From Marinilabiliaceae bacterium UBA5213 (GTDB lineage Bacteria; Bacteroidota; Bacteroidia; Bacteroidales; Marinilabiliaceae), in the NCBI GenBank assembly GCA_002412555.1, contig DHVH01000265.1:1-9581 (forward strand): a stretch of DNA of 9,581 nt. Reading direction: 5' to 3'. Positions 1-6,035 of the stretch are shown one piece after another; position 1 is the first letter of the stretch, and every line of letters starts with the position of its first letter. The position numbers were made by a program, and so were the translations under genes. The notes beneath the pieces were generated by a model, which saw nothing but the letters and a program-made list of their open reading frames with translations, ran no database searches and was not told where the DNA came from.

Positions 1-2
1 TG

Positions 3-407
3 ATGGATTGGGCGGAAGGTCTGAACAACCTGGAGCTGGCCGAGCAGATGGCCTTTAATTTGTTAGGCAAGAGAACCAACTCAGGAGCAATTATAGAAAG
101 GTGGATGCTGCATGCTCAGTTTTATGTCCGGTATGCTGCCCTTATGGCGCTGGGCTGGCAGTTTCGCTTTGAAGGTGAGGAGGCCACGCGCATCGTTCAA
201 TCTGGTCTGTCAACAATTGAGGCGCTGGCCACGGATCCCCCTATTTGCCGGGCAGTGGTTCATTGTTTGAAGATGGCCGGCAGGTTTTCTGATCACTTAC
301 GACCTGAGGTGCGCCAAGTTGCCGAACGGTGGATGAAAGATGAAGCACTCCATTTACAGCGTGCCGGAAAGGATATCTTATTTGAATTGGATGCTATAGC
401 CGGCTAG
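3..407 (+). CDS. C-terminal part of a HEAT-like protein, possibly AlkD-type DNA alkylation repair
   Basis: The frame is open to the left edge and ends at TAG 405-407, so the ATG at 3 may be an internal methionine and the gene is probably 5'-truncated. The 134 visible residues are almost wholly helical and amphipathic, with paired-helix spacing: a stretch with Leu-Ala-Glu-Gln, then an RWM segment, then FYVRYAALMALGW (about residues 40-52), then two more helix pairs. The 'W..(h/a)...VR.AA..ALGW' pattern resembles the DNA alkylation repair family (AlkD/PF08713, HEAT-like repeats that hold alkylated DNA and excise 3-methyladenine or 7-methylguanine). Without the N-terminal half I cannot check catalytic or DNA-contact residues, so this is a fold-level resemblance. 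Another HEAT-repeat protein is possible. No convincing terminator follows it. Confidence 0.5.
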   Translation: MDWAEGLNNLELAEQMAFNLLGKRTNSGAIIERWMLHAQFYVRYAALMALGWQFRFEGEEATRIVQSGLSTIEALATDPPICRAVVHCLKMAGRFSDHLRPEVRQVAERWMKDEALHLQRAGKDILFELDAIAG

Positions 408-427
408 GCGGTTATTAGGACAGCTTT

Positions 428-435
428 TAATTTTG
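428..435 (+). promoter_or_regulatory. possible -7 element for the GNAT-like gene
   Basis: TAATTTTG matches the Bacteroidota -7 consensus TAnnTTTG exactly, 88 bp upstream of the ATG at 523. There is no TTTG at the usual 19-21 bp upstream, so the -33 half is missing. The rest of the 115-bp spacer (408-522) is A/T-rich near the start codon and has no clear terminator for the preceding gene. The call is weak because an eight-mer with six fixed bases can occur by chance. Confidence 0.25.
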
Positions 436-522
436 ACGCATGTCCAGGCATGGTTAATCAGGCAGAAAATTTAACTTTGTGAACCTTTTTCCACTTTTTG
501 ATAATAAATAAATAGAGATCTT

Positions 523-1713
523 ATGGAGATAATACCGGTTAGTAATTCTCAAACCGCCCGTGAATTTCTGAATGTTGTTGAGCTCATATATAAGGATGAC
601 AGGCACTACATCAGGCCTTTGGATGAGCAGATCGAAGAGATTTTTGATCCCTCATCGAACGACTATTTCAAGCATGGCCAGGCCCAACGTTTTATTTTGA
701 GGGATGATAAGGGAATCACCATTGGACGTGTAAGTGCTTTTATCAATGAAAAAAAAGCACATGGATTTGCCCAGCCTACAGGAGGAATGGGTTTTTTTGA
801 ATGTATTGACAATCAAGAGGCGGCCTTTTTGCTTTTCAACAGCGCCAAAGACTGGTTGGCAGAGCGAGGCATGCAAGCCATGGACGGGCCCATTAATTTT
901 GGTGAAAACGATAATTTTTGGGGCCTTTTGATCGAAGGATTTACGCCCTGTGCATTTGGCATGCAGTACAATCCCCCCTATTACCAATCGTTTTTTGAAG
1001 CTTACGGGTTTTCCAATTATTTTGAACAGGTCACCAACCATTTGGATTTGCAGAAGCCCTTTCCGGAGCGTTTTTGGAGCATTGCCCGAAGGGTTGTAAG
1101 CCGGCCCGATTATACCTTTAGGCACTTCACACGCAAGAATTCTGAGCAGTTTATTGCAGATTTTGTTAATGTGTACAACGATGCCTGGCAATACCATGAT
1201 AATTTCACGCCCATGGATCCCGACACCTTGCGTAAATCCATACGTGAGGCGGATTCTTTTATGGATGAGGAATTGGTGTGGTTTGCCTATCATAAGGATG
1301 AGCCCATTGCTTTTTTAGTGATGTTTCCGGATGTCAACCAGATTATCCGGCATTTTAACGGTAAAATGAATTGGATCAATCAAATTAGATTTCTTTACTA
1401 TAAGTGGCGCCATGAAATGACACGAGCCCGCGTGGTTATTATGGGTGTTAAAACCAGGTATCAGCGACTGGGCATTGAGTCGGGCATTTTTTATAATCTG
1501 CGGGATGTGGTAGCTAAGAAGCCCTACTTTAAAGAGTTGGAATTGTCGTGGGTAGGCGATTTTAACCCGAAAATGCGCGCCCTGCATGAATCAATGGGAG
1601 CCGAGCTGGGTAAACGTCACATTACTTACCGATACATCTTTGATCCTGCCAAACGCCAGGGCCAACGGGCAGGAAGCATCCCGCTTGACACAAAGTACAG
1701 AAAGGAAGAATAA
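523..1713 (+). CDS. GNAT-fold acyltransferase-like protein (396 aa)
   Basis: This is a cytoplasmic protein with no signal peptide or membrane segment. The C-terminal half (about 200-372) reads as a GNAT N-acyltransferase fold. It has a beta strand RVVIMGV, then KTRYQRLGIESG (310-321), which corresponds to motif A, the acyl-CoA pyrophosphate loop (Q/R-x-x-G-x-G/A), though the last glycine position is not canonical. A strand and helix LELSWVGDFNPKMRALHESM (339-358) then resembles motif B. The N-terminal half (1-180) looks like a second, degenerate GNAT-like unit. It has IGRVSAFINE, FFECIDN and an AKDWLAERGM helix, then a very well-formed DGPINFGENDNFWGLL (121-136) and MQYNPPYY (147-154) block that probably lines a pocket. 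Proteins of this size and arrangement are common in Bacteroidota and usually annotated only as GNAT-family or hypothetical. The acyl donor and acceptor are unknown. The ATG at 523 follows an A/T-rich stretch without a clear Shine-Dalgarno sequence. Confidence 0.7.
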   Translation: MEIIPVSNSQTAREFLNVVELIYKDDRHYIRPLDEQIEEIFDPSSNDYFKHGQAQRFILRDDKGITIGRVSAFINEKKAHGFAQPTGGMGFFECIDNQEAAFLLFNSAKDWLAERGMQAMDGPINFGENDNFWGLLIEGFTPCAFGMQYNPPYYQSFFEAYGFSNYFEQVTNHLDLQKPFPERFWSIARRVVSRPDYTFRHFTRKNSEQFIADFVNVYNDAWQYHDNFTPMDPDTLRKSIREADSFMDEELVWFAYHKDEPIAFLVMFPDVNQIIRHFNGKMNWINQIRFLYYKWRHEMTRARVVIMGVKTRYQRLGIESGIFYNLRDVVAKKPYFKELELSWVGDFNPKMRALHESMGAELGKRHITYRYIFDPAKRQGQRAGSIPLDTKYRKEE

Positions 1714-1728
1714 ACCGTGGCAAAGTGA

Positions 1729-1768
1729 AATGCCGAAGTTTGCATGGCGGCAACATGCAATTGGCATT
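1729..1768 (+). other. two-part hairpin after the GNAT-like gene
   Basis: Sixteen bases past the stop codon, AATGCC (1729-1734) pairs with GGCATT (1763-1768). Inside it, TTGCAT (1740-1745) pairs with ATGCAA (1755-1760). The two stems are separated by a 5/2-nt internal loop and capped by a 9-nt loop. That is 12 perfect pairs. No T-tract follows, so it is not a standard intrinsic terminator. It could stabilise the 3' end of the upstream mRNA or act with Rho. Confidence 0.4.
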
Positions 1769-1822
1769 GCTAGAGAATCATATACCAGACTAAAAATTAT
1801 TATAACTTTAACAGTATTTCCT

Positions 1823-1853
1823 TTTGAGTTTTTAGTCATTATATATACCTTTG
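1823..1853 (+). promoter_or_regulatory. Bacteroidota housekeeping promoter for rpmE2
   Basis: TTTG at 1823-1826 (-33) and TACCTTTG at 1846-1853 (-7, consensus TAnnTTTG) are separated by exactly 19 bp, the spacing described for the primary sigma factor of Bacteroides. Transcription would start near 1858-1861, giving a leader of about 97 nt before the ATG at 1957. This makes rpmE2 independent of the GNAT-like gene upstream. Confidence 0.7.
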
Positions 1854-1896
1854 CAATCCATTTTGGGATAGATAATAGGGATTATTAATTGTAGGA

Positions 1897-1932
1897 TTTC
1901 CGAAACGCCCGTAATTAAAGGGTGCCCGGAAA
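1897..1932 (+). promoter_or_regulatory. hairpin in the rpmE2 5' leader, candidate r-protein leader
   Basis: Inside the predicted rpmE2 leader, TTTCCG (1897-1902) pairs with CGGAAA (1927-1932). Nested within, CGCCC (1906-1910) pairs with GGGTG (1920-1924), including one G-U pair. A 3/2-nt internal loop separates the stems and a 9-nt A/T-rich loop caps them. The structure ends 24 nt before the start codon. Structured leaders that bind L31 for feedback control are known in other phyla. That this one does so is inference. Confidence 0.4.
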
Positions 1933-1956
1933 CATCAAACACAAACTATAGAAACA

Positions 1957-2220
1957 ATGAGACAGGGAATTCATCCGGATAATTATCGCATGGTCGCTTT
2001 TAAAGATATGTCTAATGGCGACACGTTTATTACCCGTTCAACCGTAAATGCCCGTGAAACTGAAGTTGTCGACGGCGTAGAGTATCCAGTTATTAAACTT
2101 GAAATTTCAAGTTCTTCTCACCCCTTTTATACCGGTAAAATGAAACTGGTTGATACTGCTGGACGTGTAGATAAGTTTATGAACAGATATCAAAAGCATA
2201 TGGATAGCAAGAAGAAGTAA
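1957..2220 (+). CDS. rpmE2: 50S ribosomal protein L31 type B
   Basis: L31 is a late-assembling large-subunit protein that forms part of the bridge between the 50S and 30S subunits. The 87-residue product starts MRQGIHPDNYRMVAF. It carries the family's 'STV..RET..VDG.EYPVI.LEISS.SHPFYTGK' core (28-61) and the VDKFMNRY motif (71-78), which identifies the long type B form. It contains no cysteine, so it lacks the CxxC zinc site of type A L31. In many bacteria such zinc-free forms replace the zinc form when zinc is scarce, but in Bacteroidota type B may be the only copy. I see no obvious Zur-type palindrome in the 97-nt leader. It has its own promoter, a structured leader and a strong terminator, so it is monocistronic. 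No Shine-Dalgarno sequence is present, and the A-rich sequence before ATG is typical of the phylum. Confidence 0.97.
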   Translation: MRQGIHPDNYRMVAFKDMSNGDTFITRSTVNARETEVVDGVEYPVIKLEISSSSHPFYTGKMKLVDTAGRVDKFMNRYQKHMDSKKK

Positions 2221-2242
2221 TCTTCGTTGGATCCAAAAGAAT

Positions 2243-2280
2243 AAAGAAGCTTCGGAATTATACCGAGGCTTTTTTGTTTT
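2243..2280 (+). terminator. intrinsic terminator of rpmE2
   Basis: AAGCTTCGG (2247-2255) pairs with CCGAGGCTT (2263-2271) through nine base pairs with one G-U, closing a 7-nt loop. A run of Ts with one interruption follows (2270-2280). It lies 27 nt after the rpmE2 stop, so it should separate rpmE2 from lon. Confidence 0.9.
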
Positions 2281-2293
2281 TAGTTGATGTTGT

Positions 2294-2309
2294 TTGGCAC
2301 ATCTATTGC
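2294..2309 (+). promoter_or_regulatory. sigma-54 (RpoN) type promoter upstream of lon
   Basis: TTGGCAC (2294-2300), five bases, then TTGC (2306-2309) reproduces the -24/-12 consensus TGGCAC-N5-TTGC. The key GG (2296-2297) and GC (2308-2309) are at the required 12-bp distance. It lies in the spacer just after the rpmE2 terminator and points at lon. The start would be near 2321, leaving a leader of about 190 nt. I found no TTTG/TAnnTTTG promoter in the same spacer. Activator (enhancer) sites would fall within or near rpmE2 and were not identified. Confidence 0.6.
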
Positions 2310-2337
2310 GCTATCACTGATGAATTAAGGTGTGCAA

Positions 2338-2366
2338 ATCCGGACTGGCGTCCCAGGGATCTTTTT
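2338..2366 (+). promoter_or_regulatory. terminator-like hairpin in the lon leader
   Basis: ATCC (2338-2341) and CTGG (2345-2348), separated by a 3-nt bulge, pair with CCAG (2353-2356) and GGAT (2357-2360) around a CGTC tetraloop. The sequence CTTTTT follows directly (2361-2366). This is the shape of a weak intrinsic terminator placed about 17 nt after the predicted sigma-54 start and well before lon. A further 6-bp hairpin (AACGGC 2379-2384 with GTCGTT 2395-2400, one G-U) follows. The rest of the 2281-2509 spacer shows no gene. Confidence 0.35.
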
Positions 2367-2509
2367 ATTAGCTTGAAGAACGGCTTGTTACACGGTCGTT
2401 GTGAATGCCCCGGAGTAGCACCTGTTTGATTAAGTTTATATCTAAAAGGCTGGAGTTGGAATAAAACAGTAGTATTTACGACATTTTGGCAGAAGGAGAA
2501 TGATTAAAT

Positions 2510-4930
2510 ATGGATAATTTTAAAGTGTCAATCGGACTGAGCGATTTGATGGATTCTGATTCAGAGTTTATCCCCATAGTAGAAGAGGAGGAATATCAGT
2601 TGAATAAGGATGACGAGGGCATTCCAGAGGAACTGCCTTTATTGCCTTTGCGCAACACGGTGCTTTTTCCCGGTGTTATAGTGCCTATATCTGTTGGTCG
2701 CGAAAGGTCGCTCAAGCTGGTTAAGGATGTACAGCGCAACAAAGGTTTTTTGGGTGCTGTGGCACAGGTGGATCCGCAAACAGAAGAGCCGGAAGCAAAA
2801 GATTTGTATCGGGTGGGTACCATTGCCAGGGTGTTAAAAATTTTGGAGATGCCTGATGGATCTACTTCTGTAATTATTCAAGGGCGTACACGTTTTAAAT
2901 GGGAGAGCGTTATTACCGATGATCCCTATTTTAAGGTAGCCTACAAAATTCTTAAGGATGTGGTTCCCGAAGGGGATGAGAAGCGAGAATTCGAGGCCGT
3001 CATTGGCTCGCTAAAAGACTTGTCTTTGCGCATCATCAAAGGTTCTTCCAATATTCCACAAGAAGCCTCCTTTGCACTTAAAAATATCAATAGTCCTTCC
3101 TTTTTAATTAATTACATAGGTTCCAATGCTGATTTAGAGGTCGCAGAAAAGCAGCGTCTGCTCGAAACGGAAGGGTTGAAGGAGCGGGGAATGGCGCTCA
3201 TAGAGCACCTGGTTCAGGAGGTGCAATTGCTTGAAATAAAGAATGACATTCAGTCAAAAGTCAAAATAGACATAGATCAACAGCAGCGGGAGTATTTCTT
3301 GCACCAGCAAATAAAAACCATTCAGGATGAGTTAGGGGGCAGTCCCCTTGAGCAGGAAATCAAAGACATGGAAGTTGCGGCTGAGAAAAAGAAGTGGCTC
3401 CCTGAGGTCAGTGCTGTTTTTCATAAGGAATTGGATAAACTTCGCCGACTGAACCCCGCATCCGGAGAGTATTCGGTTCAGCACAATTATTTGCAGACCA
3501 TGCTTGATTTGCCCTGGAATGAGTATACCAAAGACAATTTTGATTTGGCACGGGCACGAAAAATTTTGGACCGCGATCATTATGGTCTGGATAATGTTAA
3601 GGAAAGAATTTTGGAGCATTTGGCCGTTCTTAAGTTGAAGGGCGATTTAAAGTCCCCCATTTTATGCTTGTATGGCCCTCCCGGGGTAGGTAAGACTTCC
3701 CTGGGCAAATCGGTGGCCGAAGCGCTGGGGCGACAATATGTCAGGGTGTCCTTAGGGGGCGTTCACGATGAAGCAGAAATTCGCGGACATCGCAAAACTT
3801 ATATTGGCGCCATGCCTGGTCGCATTATCCAAAGCGTAAAAAAGGCAGGTGCGGCTAATCCTGTATTTATTCTGGATGAGATCGATAAAATCGGTAACAG
3901 CTTTCATGGTGATCCGGCTTCAGCACTGCTGGAGGTATTGGATCCTGAGCAAAACAGTTCTTTTCACGACAATTATCTGGAAGTTGATTTTGACCTGTCG
4001 AAGGTGATGTTTGTGGCTACGGCCAATACCCTGAGCTCGATTTCGGCGCCACTTCTCGACCGGATGGAACTGATAGATGTGACCGGTTATATTTTGGAGG
4101 AAAAGCAAGAGATTGCGCGAAGGCATTTGGTACCCAGACAAATGGAATTGCATGGCATTCCCAAGGGCACCATTACTTTATCCAAGAGTGTTTTGGCTTA
4201 TTTGATTGAAAGTCATACGCGAGAGTCGGGTGTTCGTAAATTGGATAAGGTATTGGCAACACTCTTCAGAAAAGTGGCTTTGAAAATTGCCTCTGATGAA
4301 AAAGTGAAGAAGAATGTAACCATGGCTGATATCAGGGAGTACCTGGGCGTTGAGCGCTTCTCTAAAGACACCTGGGAGAAGGAGTCCTTTTTAGGGGTGG
4401 TCACCGGTTTGGCATGGACAGCGGTTGGTGGGGAGATTTTATTTGTTGAGAGTAGTCTTAGCAAGGGAAAAGGCAATTTGACCCTCACAGGAAATCTGGG
4501 GGATGTTATGAAGGAGTCGGCCGTGCTGGCACTGGAGTACCTTAAGTCACATGCCGAGGCTTTAGGGCTTAATGCTGCGCTGATTGAGGAAAACAATGTG
4601 CATGTGCATGTACCCGAAGGAGCTATCCCAAAAGATGGGCCTTCGGCCGGTATAACCATGGTTACGTCCATTGCTTCAGTGTTGTCGGGTCGCAAAGTGA
4701 AACCCCGTTTGGCCATGACCGGTGAGATTACCCTGCGTGGAAAAGTCTTACCTGTTGGTGGCATCAAGGAAAAGATATTGGCCGCGAAGCGTGCCGGCAT
4801 TAGCGATGTGATCCTTTCTAGGGAAAACCGTAAAGATGTGGATGAAATTAAGCCCATGTATCTGGAAGGCCTAAACTTCCATTTTGTAGAAACGATATTG
4901 GATGTGCTTAGTTTGGCACTGGAAGCATAA
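2510..4930 (+). CDS. lon: ATP-dependent Lon protease
   Basis: Lon is a cytoplasmic homohexameric AAA+ serine protease that unfolds and degrades damaged and selected regulatory proteins. The 806-residue product is full length and every expected part is present. An acidic N-terminal extension (1-40) precedes the Lon substrate-binding domain (about 42-245, starting LPLLPLRNTVLFPGV). Next come a helical linker with the REYFLHQQIKTIQDELG block (260-276), Walker A GPPGVGKTS (389-397), Walker B VFILDEID (452-459) and the LLDRME arginine-containing motif (515-520). The C-terminal protease domain has catalytic Ser712 in PKDGPSAG (707-714) and Lys755 in GGIKEK (750-755), the standard Ser-Lys dyad at the E. 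coli spacing. An AGGAG at 2494-2498 lies 11 nt before the ATG. A stray ATG at 2500 opens only a five-codon frame that overlaps the start. The gene has its own spacer with a sigma-54-like promoter and ends in a bidirectional terminator, so it is probably monocistronic. Confidence 0.98.
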   Translation: MDNFKVSIGLSDLMDSDSEFIPIVEEEEYQLNKDDEGIPEELPLLPLRNTVLFPGVIVPISVGRERSLKLVKDVQRNKGFLGAVAQVDPQTEEPEAKDLYRVGTIARVLKILEMPDGSTSVIIQGRTRFKWESVITDDPYFKVAYKILKDVVPEGDEKREFEAVIGSLKDLSLRIIKGSSNIPQEASFALKNINSPSFLINYIGSNADLEVAEKQRLLETEGLKERGMALIEHLVQEVQLLEIKNDIQSKVKIDIDQQQREYFLHQQIKTIQDELGGSPLEQEIKDMEVAAEKKKWLPEVSAVFHKELDKLRRLNPASGEYSVQHNYLQTMLDLPWNEYTKDNFDLARARKILDRDHYGLDNVKERILEHLAVLKLKGDLKSPILCLYGPPGVGKTSLGKSVAEALGRQYVRVSLGGVHDEAEIRGHRKTYIGAMPGRIIQSVKKAGAANPVFILDEIDKIGNSFHGDPASALLEVLDPEQNSSFHDNYLEVDFDLSKVMFVATANTLSSISAPLLDRMELIDVTGYILEEKQEIARRHLVPRQMELHGIPKGTITLSKSVLAYLIESHTRESGVRKLDKVLATLFRKVALKIASDEKVKKNVTMADIREYLGVERFSKDTWEKESFLGVVTGLAWTAVGGEILFVESSLSKGKGNLTLTGNLGDVMKESAVLALEYLKSHAEALGLNAALIEENNVHVHVPEGAIPKDGPSAGITMVTSIASVLSGRKVKPRLAMTGEITLRGKVLPVGGIKEKILAAKRAGISDVILSRENRKDVDEIKPMYLEGLNFHFVETILDVLSLALEA

Positions 4931-4932
4931 AT

Positions 4933-4962
4933 AAAAAGGGAGCCAATTGGCTCCTTTTTTAT
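4933..4962. terminator. bidirectional terminator between lon and the ADP-ribosylglycohydrolase-like gene
   Basis: An A-rich arm ending in GGGAGCC (4933-4944) pairs over 12 bp, with one G-U, with GGCTCC followed by Ts (4949-4960) around an AATT loop. A-rich and T-rich flanks sit on opposite sides, so it can stop transcription from both converging genes. It begins 2 nt after the lon stop and reaches the stop codon of the minus-strand gene (4963-4965). Confidence 0.92.
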
Positions 4963-5757
4963 TTATTTAAGTTCTTCAGTAGTTTTTTCCCGGACATGCG
5001 CATTTTCAAAGACTTCCATTAAACTTTCCATATCTGGTGTGAGACGGGCCAAGGCTCTTTTAATAAAAGCCTTGGGTATGTGTTTGAAATAGGCTTGAGC
5101 CATGGCCCCGGTTATCGAAGCGATGGTGTTGGATGGCCCGCCTATTAAAATGGCCAGACGAATGGCTTCTTCAAAGTCGCTTGCCTCCAAAAATGCCGCA
5201 ATGGCAGGAGGAACCGGTGTGCATAGTGGCTCTCCCGAATGAATTTTATCTTTCCAATGGGACACCTTCAGATTGAGGTCGTAACCAAAGTGGACCGAAA
5301 TGAAAGTCTTAATTTCTTTACGTGTGGCACCACTTTTAGCCATGAAGACAGCCACCGCAGTGGCCTGGGCGGCTTCAAGCCTTACGGGTACGTTATGGGT
5401 GATGATGGCCGACTTCCTGGCCTCGCTTAAAGCCTCCTCCATGGAACTGGCTGCAAAGCCAATAGGACTGATGCGTCTGGCTGCGCCATCGCCATCACTT
5501 TTATAGTCCTCCACACCACCATTTTGAGCCCACTGTAAAAAATCAGGTCGGTAACCTGCCTCCGGAAAACGTCGGGTCCACTCAATGAGCGTTTCTCTAT
5601 AGGGTTTCTGATGAATTATGGAGTCGGCTGTAGCCAAAGTCAGCACAGTGTCGTCTGTAAAAGCGGATGTGGATTTGAAAAGTTGAAATTCTGTGGATGG
5701 CAAATTTTCATTGACAAATGCCGATCCAATGATATCTCCAATTATTGCTCCCTTCAT
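4963..5757 (-). CDS. ADP-ribosylglycohydrolase (DraG/ARH) family protein with altered active-site motifs
   Basis: Family members remove ADP-ribose from proteins or small molecules using two metal ions, usually magnesium or manganese. The fold is clear: GAIIGDIIGSAF (3-14), AFTDDTVLTLATADSI (32-47), RFPEAGY (63-69), SPIGF (97-101), ATAVAVF (132-138), AIAAFLEASDFEEAIRLAI (185-203) and ASITGAMAQAYF (213-224). The length of 264 is normal. The first metal motif T34-D35-D36-T37 is intact. The second, normally GGDSDT, reads GGPSNT (206-211), so the two aspartates are Pro208 and Asn210. The usual THNHPEG is THNVPVR (120-126), and the usual YGNGSAMR region is DGDGAARR (88-95). The reading frame is intact and its conserved core is maintained, so it is not a simple pseudogene. 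It may be a non-catalytic binder of ADP-ribose or have changed chemistry (inference). It is transcribed alone, convergent with lon and divergent from the AI-2E-family gene. No strong Shine-Dalgarno sequence precedes the ATG. Confidence 0.88.
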   Translation of the reverse strand: MKGAIIGDIIGSAFVNENLPSTEFQLFKSTSAFTDDTVLTLATADSIIHQKPYRETLIEWTRRFPEAGYRPDFLQWAQNGGVEDYKSDGDGAARRISPIGFAASSMEEALSEARKSAIITHNVPVRLEAAQATAVAVFMAKSGATRKEIKTFISVHFGYDLNLKVSHWKDKIHSGEPLCTPVPPAIAAFLEASDFEEAIRLAILIGGPSNTIASITGAMAQAYFKHIPKAFIKRALARLTPDMESLMEVFENAHVREKTTEELK

Positions 5758-5959
5758 AAATGTGGTTCTTTACCAGGTTGGTTTCTTAGGTCTGTCCGCT
5801 TTTATTTTGTATATTCATCTTGCCAATGTAAACTTGGCTTGAGATCACGGTGGGGTTGAAAAGACAGGACGAATATCATAAGTTTTGCTATAATATCAAA
5901 TTTTTTTTGACCTTTCTTGCAAACTGTTTTAACGGTTGTTTTATAAAGGTCTGAATGTG

Positions 5960-5990
5960 TTTGTATTGAAAGTGCTTCGTGGTATCTTTC
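5960..5990 (+). promoter_or_regulatory. promoter of the AI-2E-family gene
   Basis: TTTG (5960-5963) and TATCTTTC (5983-5990) are 19 bp apart. The second element differs from TAnnTTTG only in its last base. Transcription would start near 5997, about 39 nt before the ATG at 6036, which supports that start codon. Confidence 0.5.
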
Positions 5991-5997
5991 CGGAAAG
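5986..5997. promoter_or_regulatory. 12-bp palindrome overlapping the -7 element, candidate operator
   Basis: CTTTCCGGAAAG is a perfect palindrome covering the 3' half of the predicted -7 element and the likely start point. A protein bound here would block RNA polymerase. About two perfect 12-bp palindromes are expected by chance in a window of this length, so the position, not the palindrome alone, is the argument. Confidence 0.35.
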
Positions 5998-6035
5998 TTG
6001 TTTTTTTGTTTTCACTTTTTTATATTTAATAGATA

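Larger units (their letters stand above)
5758..6035. other. divergent intergenic spacer
   Basis: This 278-bp A/T-rich gap separates two divergent genes. It contains the promoter and palindrome for the rightward gene described separately. It also has an inverted repeat GCCAA-N7-TTGGC (5822-5838), 65 bp before the leftward start, and a 16-bp imperfect palindrome made of AACnGTT units (5922-5937). I could not assign a convincing promoter to the leftward gene: the closest -7 match on that strand, TACATTGG, has no partner -33. I see no RNA gene or small coding frame here. Confidence 0.5.

Noticed and set aside
652..1293. 213-residue open frame on the minus strand
   Set aside because: It lies wholly within the GNAT-like gene on the other strand, with no plausible start region, and its translation has no recognisable domain. 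It is a shadow frame.
1586..1888. 100-residue plus-strand frame crossing the end of the GNAT-like gene
   Set aside because: It overlaps conserved GNAT-like C-terminal codons in another frame and runs through the hairpin and the rpmE2 promoter. The composition looks random.
2500..2517. Five-codon frame overlapping the lon start, a possible translational regulator
   Set aside because: AGGAG is only one base from its ATG, too close for use, and nothing else supports its translation.
4213..4857. 214-residue minus-strand frame inside lon
   Set aside because: It is antisense to the Lon protease domain, whose motifs fix the true frame. The Ser/Thr-rich translation is typical of a shadow.
5822..5838. 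GCCAA-N7-TTGGC inverted repeat before the ADP-ribosylglycohydrolase-like gene
   Set aside because: The arms are only five bases and no promoter could be tied to it. It is recorded in the spacer entry but not claimed as an operator.
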